From positions 1 to 22,472 of the forward strand of contig CAZCBJ010000045.1 in assembly GCA_964496705.1 (NCBI GenBank): a stretch of 22,472 nucleotides of DNA. Direction: 5' to 3'. Below are positions 15,356-22,472 of the stretch, piece after piece. Source of the stretch: CAZCBJ01 sp964496705. GTDB taxonomy: Bacteria > Chloroflexota > Anaerolineae > Anaerolineales > Anaerolineaceae. The notes beneath the pieces are model-generated. The model was given only the letters and a program-made list of their open reading frames with translations, did no database searches and was not told the origin of the DNA. How positions within the stretch are numbered: position 1 is the first letter of the stretch; each line of letters opens with the position of its first letter. Position numbers and translations under genes: made by a program.

Positions 15356-16855
15356 CTAATGTCGGAAATGGCGCACGCCGGTGAACACCATGGCCATGCC
15401 GGCCGCGTCGGCGGCGGCCAGCGACTCGGCGTCGCGGATCGAGCCGCCGGGCTGGATCACCGCGCTGATCCCGGCCTGGGCAGCCGCCTCAATTGAATCG
15501 GGGAAGGGGAAGAAAGCATCCGAGGCCATCACCGCGCCGCGCGCCTTCTCGCCGGCGCGGGCGGCGGCCATGCGCACGCAGTCCACGCGGTTGGGCTGCC
15601 CGCCGCCGATGCCCACTGTGGCCTCGCCGCGGGCGAAGACGATGGCGTTGGACTTGACGTGCTGGCAGGCCTTCCAGGCGAAGCGCAGGGCTTCCCACTC
15701 GGCGGCGGTCGGCAGGCGCTGCGAGACCACCTTCCATTCGGAAGACGGCGGGTCGCCAAAATCAATGCACTGCTTGAGCAGCCCGCGCGCCACACTGCGC
15801 AGCTCAAAGGTTGGGTTGATCTGCGCATCGGCCACCGCGACCAGGCGCAAGTTCTTCTTTTTGGCCAGCGCGGCGCGCGCCTCATCGGTGAAGCCCGGGG
15901 CGATGATGCACTCGACGAACAGCCCGCCGAGCGCCTCGACAGTTGCGCCATCGAAGGCGCGGTTGGCGGCGATCACCCCGCCGAAAGCCGAGACCGGGTC
16001 GCTCTCCAGCGCCAGTTGGAAGGCCTGGGCCAGGTTCTCAGCGCAGGCGATGCCGCACGGGCTGAGGTGTTTGACGATGGCGGCGGCGGGCTTTTCAAAG
16101 CTGAGCGCAGCCCGCCAGGCGGCGTCCAGGTCCAACAAGTTATTGTACGAAAGCTCCTTGCCCTGCAGAACCACCCCGCCCAGCGGTCCGTCGCCCGGCT
16201 GGTAGGTATACAACTCTGCCGATTGGTGCGGGTTCTCGCCGTAGCGCAAGGTCTGCACCGGATAGACCTGGATGTTGAGCGCGCCGCCCGGATTGAGAAA
16301 GGCGCTGATGGCAGTATCGTAGCGGGCGGTCTGAGCGAAGCCCTTGACCGCCAGCTCGCGGCGGGTTTCAAGGCTGGTGCCGCCCTGCTCCACCTCAGCC
16401 AGCACGCGCCCATAATCGGCAGGGTCGCAGATCAGGGTGACGCGCTCGAAATTCTTGGCCGCCGCGCGGATCAAAGTGACCCCGCCGATGTCGATGTGCT
16501 CGATGGCGTCCGCCAGGGAAACGTCCGGGCGGGCAACGGTCTGCTCAAAGGGGTACAGGTTGACCACTGCCAGGTCAATGTAGTCCCAGCCCAGGCGGTG
16601 CAATTCGGCCAGGTCGCTGCCGGTGGGGCGCGCCAGCAGTCCGCCGTGCACAGCCGGATGAAGGGTTTTGACCCGCCCGGAGAGGATCTCCGGCGAGCCG
16701 GTGTAATCTGCCACCTCGATGACGGGCAGGTGGCAGCCCAGCAGCAGGCGGGCGGTGCCGCCGGAGGCGATCAAGGTCCAACCCAGGTCCACCAGGCGGG
16801 AGGCGAAATCCACCAGACCGGTCTTGTCATATACGGAAAGGATGGCTTTGGGCAT
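15356..16855 (-). CDS. purH: Bifunctional AICAR formyltransferase / IMP cyclohydrolase
   Basis: PurH performs the last two steps to IMP. The N-terminal IMP cyclohydrolase domain (MGS-like fold, 1 to about 190) shows SGGTA at 31-35 and the signature SPEILSGRVKTLHP at 54-67. The AICAR transformylase domain follows, with GENPHQSAELY near 206 and the catalytic Lys-His pair K262-H263 in KHLSPCG; the usual Asn of KHxNPCG is Ser here. Length (499) is slightly below the usual 510-530. It starts 3 nt after the purN stop and its AGGAG site lies in the end of purN, so translation is coupled. Confidence 0.98.
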   Translation of the reverse strand: MPKAILSVYDKTGLVDFASRLVDLGWTLIASGGTARLLLGCHLPVIEVADYTGSPEILSGRVKTLHPAVHGGLLARPTGSDLAELHRLGWDYIDLAVVNLYPFEQTVARPDVSLADAIEHIDIGGVTLIRAAAKNFERVTLICDPADYGRVLAEVEQGGTSLETRRELAVKGFAQTARYDTAISAFLNPGGALNIQVYPVQTLRYGENPHQSAELYTYQPGDGPLGGVVLQGKELSYNNLLDLDAAWRAALSFEKPAAAIVKHLSPCGIACAENLAQAFQLALESDPVSAFGGVIAANRAFDGATVEALGGLFVECIIAPGFTDEARAALAKKKNLRLVAVADAQINPTFELRSVARGLLKQCIDFGDPPSSEWKVVSQRLPTAAEWEALRFAWKACQHVKSNAIVFARGEATVGIGGGQPNRVDCVRMAAARAGEKARGAVMASDAFFPFPDSIEAAAQAGISAVIQPGGSIRDAESLAAADAAGMAMVFTGVRHFRH

Positions 16856-16858
16856 GCA

Positions 16859-17467
16859 TCACTCCTTTACAGCAAAAGGGTTCGAGCGGATCAACTGGCG
16901 CAGCGCGCTGACCAGCAGGCGGTGTTCCACCTGGTGGACGCGCGCTTGCAGGTCTTCAAGCGTGTCCCTGGGGAAGATGGGGACGGGCTCGCTGGCCAGC
17001 ACGGGGCCGCAGTCCACGCCTTCATCCGGGACGAGATGCACCATCACCCCGGTGTGGTCAATCTGCCCGGCGTGAAAGGCTGCGAAGGCGCGGTCGATGG
17101 CGTCGGTGCCGGGGAAGGCGCCCGGCAGGGCGGGGTGCAGGTTGACCACCCGCCCCGCAAAGCGGTCGAGAAAGCTGGCGCTGAGGATGCGCATCCAGCC
17201 GGCCAGAATGATGAAATCCGGCTGATAGGCCGCGGCGCGCTCCGCCAGCAGCGTGTCATAGGCCTGGCGCTCCTGCTCCTTGTACTTGGGCAAATAAATC
17301 GCCGGGATGCCGGCGGCTTCGGCGCGCTTCAGGCCGTAAGCCTCGGCCTTGTTGGAGATCACCGCGACCACCTCGGCGGGCAGGCTGCCATCCGCGCAGG
17401 CATCCAGCACGGCCTGCAGGTTGGAACCGTACCCGGAGATGAGCGCCACCAGTCGGGCAGGGGTCAC
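16859..17467 (-). CDS. purN: Phosphoribosylglycinamide formyltransferase (GAR transformylase, folate-dependent)
   Basis: PurN transfers a formyl group from 10-formyl-THF to GAR. The 202-residue product has the phosphate loop SGYGSNLQA (11-19) and the catalytic set N109 and H111 (NLHP), H144, and D152. The active-site loop reads NLHPALPGAFPGTDAI and the following segment TGVMVHLVPDEGVDCGP, which resembles my recollection of yeast Ade8 more than the E. coli NIHPSLLPKFPG form. The start is GTG 17467, sharing GTGA with the stop of the restored PurM frame. It is directly after the purD-purM fusion and just before purH. Confidence 0.96.
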   Translation of the reverse strand: MTPARLVALISGYGSNLQAVLDACADGSLPAEVVAVISNKAEAYGLKRAEAAGIPAIYLPKYKEQERQAYDTLLAERAAAYQPDFIILAGWMRILSASFLDRFAGRVVNLHPALPGAFPGTDAIDRAFAAFHAGQIDHTGVMVHLVPDEGVDCGPVLASEPVPIFPRDTLEDLQARVHQVEHRLLVSALRQLIRSNPFAVKE

Positions 17468-19735
17468 GCCAGCACCACCTTTCGCTCGCCGGCAGTCAGT
17501 TCACCGATCACCCAGCTTTCTTCGCTCAGCGCCTGTTGAAATGCGGGCACATCAGCGGGATCCAGCACCGCGACCATGCCGGTTCCCAGGTTGAAGACGC
17601 GTGCCATCTCCTCATCACTCACCTTCCCCAGGCGCGTAGAGCGGCGGCACGGGCCAGCTCCCGCGGCGGACGAGCGCGCCGACCCCCTGGGGCAGGACGC
17701 GGGGGATGTTCTCGATGAATCCGCCGCCGGTCAGGTGCGCCAGGGCCTTAATCGGGAAGCCGTCTTCCAGCAGCGGTCGGAGCAGCGGCAGGTAGGAGCG
17801 ATGCGGGCGGAGCAGCGCTCGACCCAGTGGCTCGCCCAGTTCGGGGTAAACTGTTCCCAGCGGGACGCCCTCAAAGATGCGGCGAATCAGCGAGTAGCCG
17901 TTGGTGTGCGGGCTGACCGAGCACAGCCCCACCAACCGGTCGCCGGGACAGATGCCCGCGCGCGGCAGGATGGCCTCGCGCTCGACCACGCCCAATATGG
18001 TGCCTGCCACGTCAAATTCGCCGGGCAGGTAAACGCCGGGCATCTCGGCCGTTTCGCCGCCGATCAACACGCAGCCCGCCTCGCGGCAGGCGTCGGCGAT
18101 CCCCGCGACCACCTCGGCCACCGCCTCCGGCACCAGGCGGGAGGAGGCGAAATAATCCAGGAAAAGCAGGGGGCGGGCGCCCTGCACCAGAATATCGTTG
18201 ATGCAATGGTTGACGATGTCAATGCCGATGCCGCGGTAATCGCCGGCCTGGGCGGCCAGCTTGACCTTGGTGCCGACCCCGTCGGTGGAGGCGACCAGCA
18301 CAGGCGCGCGCATTTCTTTCAGAAAAGAAACGTCGAACAGCCCGCCGAAGGCGCCGATGCCCGCCAGCACTTCGCGGGTGTACGTGGAGCGCACCGCAGC
18401 GGACATCAGCTCGACGGCGCGGTTGCCGTTGTCAATGCTGACCCCGGCAGCCGCGTAGGCCGAGCTGCTCGCCGGGTGCAGGGCGCGGCGGCCGATGTCG
18501 CGGCGGTATTGCATGCCGTCGAAGTGAATGTGCTCCGCCAGCGCGTAGGCCCGGCCCAGCGCCTCGGTCAGATTTTCACCCCAGCCGGTGGCGCCCAGCA
18601 CGCGCCCGCCGTTGGTCACCGGTTGACCGCCAGCCAACTTGGTCCCGGCGTGAAAGGCGAAAGCCCCCGCCAGAGTCTGATCCAGGCCGTGAATCGGCAG
18701 CCCTTTCTGCCCGCCGGCGGGATAATTGCCGCTGGCCAACACCACGCAGGCCGCGCAGCCGCCCTTCCAGCGCGGGTGCACCCGGTCGAGCGTCTCGTTC
18801 ACGCAGGCTTCCGCGATCTCCAGCAGGTCGCTCTCCAGCAGCGGCAGCAGCGCCTGGGTCTCAGGGTCGCCCAGGCGGCAGTTGAACTCCAGCACGCGCG
18901 GGCCGTCGGCGGTGAGCATCATCCCGGCGTACAGCACGCCGCAAAAGGGCCGCCCCTCGGCGCGCAGCCCGTCCACTGCCGGCTGCAGCACCGTGCGGCA
19001 AATTTCCTCCACCAACTCCGGCGGGCAGACCGGCGCGGGAGCGTAGGCGCCCATTCCGCCGGTGTTCGGGCCGCGGTCGCCGTCCAGCAGGCGTTTGTGA
19101 TCCTGGGCGGGCGGCAGCAGGCGCAGCGTGCGCCCGTCGGTGAAAGCCAGCAGCGAGACTTCCTCGCCGCTCAGACGTTCCTCAATCACAACCTCGCCGC
19201 CGGCTTCGCCAAACGCGCCCTCAATCAACATCTCGCGCAGCGCCTGGCGGGCTTCCTGGGGCGAATCGGGCAGCAGCACGCCCTTGCCCGCCGCCAGACC
19301 GGAGGCTTTGATCACCAGCGGCCAGGGGGCTTGCTCGACGAATGCAGCCGCGGCAGGGTAATCGCTGAACACCGCAAAGCGCTCGCTGGGGATGGCATGG
19401 CGCTGCATGAACTGCTTGGCGAAGACCTTGGAGGCCTCGATCTCAGCCGCGGCGCGTGAAGGGCCGCAGACCGGCACACCCGCCTGCTGCAGCGCGTCGG
19501 CCAGACCCAGCGCCAGGGGAGTCTCAGGGCCAACGAAGACCAGGTTGATCGACTCGATCTGGCAAAAACTGACCAGCGCGGGGATGTCCTCGGCAGAGAC
19601 AGGCACGTTCTGCCCGCAGGTGGCTGTGCCGGCGTTGCCTGGGGCGATGAACAGGCGGCTGAGGCGCGGCGATTGGGCCAGCTTCCAGGCGATGGCGTGC
19701 TCGCGGCCGCCCGATCCGACCAGCAGCACCTTCAT
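17464..19735 (-). CDS. PurD-PurM fusion (GAR synthetase + AIR synthetase) with a frameshift near the PurM end
   Basis: One open frame from ATG 19735 encodes GAR ligase (residues 1 to about 420: VGSGGREHAIAWKLA, ATP-grasp core IKASGLAAGKGV, GPNTGGMGAYAP, LEFNCRLGDPETQ) and then, with almost no linker, AIR synthetase (about 424 on: AAAGVSIDNGN, STDGVGTKVKLA, GGETAEMPGVYLPGEFD, HLTGGGFIENIPRVLP). No ATG, GTG or TTG exists at the junction, so PurM has no start of its own. The frame stops at 17615-17617 after PPLYAPGEGE, while the conserved PurM tail (RLGKVSDEEMARVFNLGTG) continues in another frame to TGA 17464-17466. A net change of +1 (or -2) base near 17621-17632 is needed to join them. Restored length is about 756 residues. 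ATGA overlap with purF; GTGA overlap with purN. Confidence 0.9.
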
Positions 19736-21189
19736 GCCCCGCCTCCCGAACCGATATACTTGGGATAGGCGCTGCGCCCGTTTTCAAAGCCGGTTTTGGT
19801 TTGCTCAAAGTTGACATTGAACGGGTAGTTGCCGGTGAAGCAGGCGTTGCAGTAGCCGTCTCTGCGCCCGATGGCGTTCATCATGCCCTCCAGCGAGATG
19901 AAGTACAGGCTGGTGCAACGCAAATGCGCGCGCAGCCCCTCAAGGGTCAGGCGGTGGCTGATCAATTCCTCGTGGGTGCCCATGTCCACGCCCATGAAAC
20001 AGGGGTGGGAAATCTGCGGACAGGTGATGCGCAGATGCACCTCTCTGGCGCCAGCCTCGAAGAGCAAATCGGCCAGCGGGCCGGTGGTGTTGCCGCGCAC
20101 GATGCTGTCATCGATCAGCACCACGCGCCTGCCGCGCACGTTGTCGGCGATGACGTTGAACTTGAGCGCCACCCCCTGCTGGCGCAGCGACTCGGTGGGC
20201 TGGATGAAGGTGCGCCCGATGTAGCGATTTTTGATAAAGCCGTCGGTGTAGAGGATGCCGGCAGCGGCGGCGTAGCCGATGGCGGCGGGGATGGCTGAGT
20301 CGGGGATGGGGATGACCACATCAGCCGCGACCGGGGCTTCAAGCGCCAGTTGCCTGCCCAGCCGCTGGCGCACCAGGTGAACATTTTGACCGTCAAAGGT
20401 GTTATCGGGGCGCGAGAAGTAAATATGCTCGAAGGTGCATAAAGCCAGGTCGGTTTTGGGCAGCAGCGCCTGCTGGACGGTCAGCGCGCTGTCGCTGAGC
20501 ACCACAATCTCGCCCGGCTGCACCTCGCGGATGGCCCGGCAGCCGAGGGTCTGCAGCGCGCCGGTCTCTGAGGCCGCGGCGTGCCCACCGCTGGGCAAGA
20601 TGCCCACGCTCAACGGGTGGAAGCCCCAGGGATCGCGCACCGCGTACACGTGATCGCGGGTGAGCAGCACCAGGCTGTAGGCGCCGACCCAGCGCGACAT
20701 GCTGTGTTTGATGCGCTCGTTCCATGTCGCGCCTTCCGCGCCGGCCAGCATCATGGTGATCAACTCTGAATCAGAGGAGGAAACCAATCCCACCCCGCGG
20801 CTGAGGATTTCCTGGCGCAACTGGGCGGCGTTGACCAGGTTGCCGTTGTGCGCCAGCGCCACCGGCCCGTGCATGGTTTCGATCAGATAGGGCTGGGCAT
20901 TGCGCGCCGATGAGGAGCCGGTGGTGGAATAACGGGTGTGACCGATGGCGTAATGCCCTTTGAGCGGTTCCAGGCTGGCAGGCGTGAAGATTTGCGAGAC
21001 CATGCCGATGTCTTTGTGCATGCGAATGCTGAAGCCGTCGGCCACGGCGATGCCGGCTGCCTCCTGACCGCGGTGCTGCAACGCGTACAGCCCGAAGAAG
21101 GTCATGCGGGCAACGTCTTCATGCGGCGCAAATACGCCGATGATGCCGCACTCGTGCCGGGGGTGGTCGTCCTGCCAGATGGCTTGCAT
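19732..21189 (-). CDS. purF: Amidophosphoribosyltransferase
   Basis: PurF makes phosphoribosylamine from PRPP and glutamine, the first committed step. From ATG 21189 the 485-residue product has a 13-residue propeptide before C14 of CGIIGVFA, the N-terminal nucleophile exposed by cleavage. The class II glutaminase domain is followed by a phosphoribosyltransferase domain with VVLIDDSIVRGNTTG. Cysteines in LCTFEHIYF, HPCFMGVD and CNACFTG match the 4Fe-4S ligands of the Bacillus-type enzyme. ATG 21189 overlaps the purE stop by one base and has AGGAG at good spacing; GTG 21192 is in frame but too close to that site. Product inhibition by AMP/GMP is known for the family. Confidence 0.97.
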   Translation of the reverse strand: MQAIWQDDHPRHECGIIGVFAPHEDVARMTFFGLYALQHRGQEAAGIAVADGFSIRMHKDIGMVSQIFTPASLEPLKGHYAIGHTRYSTTGSSSARNAQPYLIETMHGPVALAHNGNLVNAAQLRQEILSRGVGLVSSSDSELITMMLAGAEGATWNERIKHSMSRWVGAYSLVLLTRDHVYAVRDPWGFHPLSVGILPSGGHAAASETGALQTLGCRAIREVQPGEIVVLSDSALTVQQALLPKTDLALCTFEHIYFSRPDNTFDGQNVHLVRQRLGRQLALEAPVAADVVIPIPDSAIPAAIGYAAAAGILYTDGFIKNRYIGRTFIQPTESLRQQGVALKFNVIADNVRGRRVVLIDDSIVRGNTTGPLADLLFEAGAREVHLRITCPQISHPCFMGVDMGTHEELISHRLTLEGLRAHLRCTSLYFISLEGMMNAIGRRDGYCNACFTGNYPFNVNFEQTKTGFENGRSAYPKYIGSGGGA

Positions 21190-21680
21190 CACGCTCCTGA
21201 CTGAGGATGAAGCGCCGCGTCATCGGCAGCCAGTTTCCCGGCCTGGGCTTGCTGGAAGGCAGCCACTTTGGCGCGGATGGCCGCATCCGACAGACCGAGA
21301 ATTTTGGCCGCCAGCAGGGCAGCGTTGCCCGGCTCCAGCACCACCGCCGGGGCGATGCCGGAGGGCATGCGCAGCGAGGAGTAGATGTCCGCGCCGCCGA
21401 ATGATTCGCTGGGCGGCGGGCAGGCGATCACCGGGGCGGTCACCGAGCCGTCGGTGAAGCCCGAAAGCGCGTTGGAGCGCCCGGCGATGGTCACATACAC
21501 CTTGGGGCGCGGGTCGGCCTCGTAGCTTTCGAGCAGCTTCAAGGCCTGGCGGGGCGTTTTATGCGCCGAGCTGACGCGCAGCTCGACCTCCAGGCCAAAA
21601 CCCAACCCAGCTTCGGCAATTTTACGCGCGTGGGCCTCATCGGCGCGCGAACCCATCAAGATGACCAGCAGTGCGCTCAT
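21189..21680 (-). CDS. purE: Class II AIR carboxylase
   Basis: PurE produces CAIR. The 163-residue protein has MGSRADEAHARKI at 9-21 and the active-site SAHKTP at 38-43, with K41 where class I N5-CAIR mutases have Arg (SAHRTP). VTIAGRSNALSG, ACPPPSESFGGADIYSSLRMPSG and EPGNAALLAAKI closely follow the class II pattern I recall from Treponema denticola PurE and from animal PAICS, which carboxylate AIR directly with CO2. Such enzymes need no PurK, and none is seen here. The gene overlaps purC by ATGA and purF by one base. Class assignment rests on motifs and recalled sequences. Confidence 0.92.
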   Translation of the reverse strand: MSALLVILMGSRADEAHARKIAEAGLGFGLEVELRVSSAHKTPRQALKLLESYEADPRPKVYVTIAGRSNALSGFTDGSVTAPVIACPPPSESFGGADIYSSLRMPSGIAPAVVLEPGNAALLAAKILGLSDAAIRAKVAAFQQAQAGKLAADDAALHPQSGA

Positions 21681-22472
21681 GGCAAAATCCTCGCATTCTT
21701 CAAGTTGTTTTCCAGGCGCGGCCCCACCGGGTAGGCGCCGGGGCGGAAAACCTGACCGGTTAAATATTCATAAATGGCGATGTACAACTGGCTGGCTCGC
21801 GCCCACAGATCATCCGGCATGGTCGGGGGCTCGCCATCGCCGCGGTAGCCGCCGGCGGCGTAGGCCAGGCGCACAAATTCCTTGTCGAAGTACTCCGGCT
21901 CCTGCTGCCTGGACACCCGTTCAGCGTAGGTGTCAGCCTTCCAGAAGCGGGATGAATCGGGCGTGTGCACCTCGTCAATCAGCAGCAGCCGCCCGGATGG
22001 CGACAGGCCGAACTCGTACTTGGTGTCCACCAGGATCAGGCCGTTCTGCCCGGCCACCTGCTGTCCGCGGGTGAAGATATCCAGCGCGGCGCTCTGCACC
22101 TGCTCCCAGGTGTCGGCGTCGAGGATGCCCTTTTCGATCACCTCGGCGCAGGTCAGGCGCTCATCGTGCCCGCCGGGGCCGCCTTTGGTGGTGGGGGTGA
22201 TGATCGGGCTGGGCAGCGGGTCGTTCTTGTGCAGACCCTCGGGGAAGCGGTAGCCGTAAATGTCGCGCTCGCCCAGCGAATAGCGGTACCACAGCGCCGT
22301 GGAGGTGACGCCGGTGATGTAGCCGCGCACAATCACCTCCACCATCAGCGGGCGGGCTTCCTGCACCAGCGCCGCGTTGGGATCCGGGATGGCGATCAGG
22401 TGATTGGCGATGATGTCGGCGGTGTGTTCGAACCACCAGGCCGAGAGCTGGTTGAGCACCTGGCCCTTGAAC
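21677..22472 (-). CDS. purC: SAICAR synthetase, N-terminus cut by window edge
   Basis: PurC joins aspartate to CAIR. The frame runs off the right edge (first visible residues FKGQVLNQLSAWWFEHT), so about 30 N-terminal residues are missing. Family segments present are ADIIANHLIAI, the nucleotide-site VEVIVRGYITG, PSPIITPTTKGG(P)GGHDE, LILVDTKYEFGL and LIDEVHTPDSSRFW. The C-terminal region is long (about 265 residues visible), fitting the roughly 300-residue form found in yeast Ade1 and some bacteria rather than the 235-240-residue E. coli form. Its stop overlaps the purE start as ATGA. Upstream operon genes and the operon promoter are outside the window. Confidence 0.96.
   Translation of the reverse strand, partial: FKGQVLNQLSAWWFEHTADIIANHLIAIPDPNAALVQEARPLMVEVIVRGYITGVTSTALWYRYSLGERDIYGYRFPEGLHKNDPLPSPIITPTTKGGPGGHDERLTCAEVIEKGILDADTWEQVQSAALDIFTRGQQVAGQNGLILVDTKYEFGLSPSGRLLLIDEVHTPDSSRFWKADTYAERVSRQQEPEYFDKEFVRLAYAAGGYRGDGEPPTMPDDLWARASQLYIAIYEYLTGQVFRPGAYPVGPRLENNLKNARILP

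Noticed and set aside
15659..17539. Plus-strand open frame of 626 codons opposite purH and purN
   Set aside because: It spans two well-conserved minus-strand genes and their ribosome site; codon bias of the real genes explains the open frame.
18440..18500. Separate purM gene starting at the PurD-PurM junction
   Set aside because: No ATG, GTG or TTG codon occurs in frame between the end of PurD and the first conserved PurM residues, and no ribosome site is visible.
17576..19459. Long plus-strand open frame of 627 codons opposite the purD-purM gene
   Set aside because: It is a GC-rich antisense shadow of a gene with clear PurD and PurM motifs; its translation has no recognisable domain.

Overview
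The window is GC-rich bacterial chromosome with tightly packed genes, nearly all on the minus strand. Purine nucleotide synthesis dominates it. The gene types (a class II AIR carboxylase PurE, a PurN with an NLHPALPG active-site loop, a Bacillus-type Fe-S PurF, dispersed GGCGGGTCTG repeats between genes) fit best with Chloroflexota, probably Anaerolineae. This assignment is an inference from gene style; no rRNA or other taxonomic marker is present.

Layout, left to right. (a) 1-855: a CBM9-like protein cut by the window edge and a DUF1232/YkvA membrane protein form a two-gene unit behind a promoter that looks leaderless. (b) About 892-2864: a visibly AT-richer island holding a type IV (AbiE-like) toxin-antitoxin pair. 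The antitoxin-like gene is intact and preceded by a long inverted repeat. The AbiEii-like toxin gene is broken by a one-base frameshift and an in-frame TAA. (c) 2958-6250: the unit xpt-guaA-rnhB-nudix, genes overlapping or nearly so, for purine salvage, GMP synthesis and housekeeping. (d) 6275-6488: a hairpin and three tandem 57-58 bp repeats. (e) 6522-7944: a rhodanese lipoprotein and an FTR1 iron permease, divergent around an AT-rich palindrome. (f) 7954-10494: a GH38 alpha-mannosidase-like enzyme carrying a DnaJ-like double CxxCxGxG motif. (g) 10495-11002: intergenic DNA filled by two inverted-repeat elements of about 170 bp. (h) 11003-11830: a stand-alone RecB/Cas4-like nuclease with four Fe-S cysteines. 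(i) 11856-13823: an orphan peptide-type ABC transporter binding lipoprotein. (j) 13863-22472: a de novo purine operon transcribed purC-purE-purF-purD/M-purN-purH-guaB.

The purine operon covers most steps from PRPP to IMP and on to XMP; guaA in the neighbouring unit then makes GMP, and xpt salvages xanthine. purL/purS/purQ, purK and purB are not in the window. purK would not be needed, because this PurE has class II sequence features.

The most notable observations are: a PurD-PurM fusion followed by a 4-bp-overlapping purN, the domain order of the eukaryotic trifunctional GART protein; a frameshift near the PurM C-terminus within that fusion; the decayed toxin beside an intact antitoxin and its probable operator; and the zinc-ribbon-like motif inside the GH38 catalytic region. 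I found no tRNA, rRNA, CRISPR array, transposase or phage gene.
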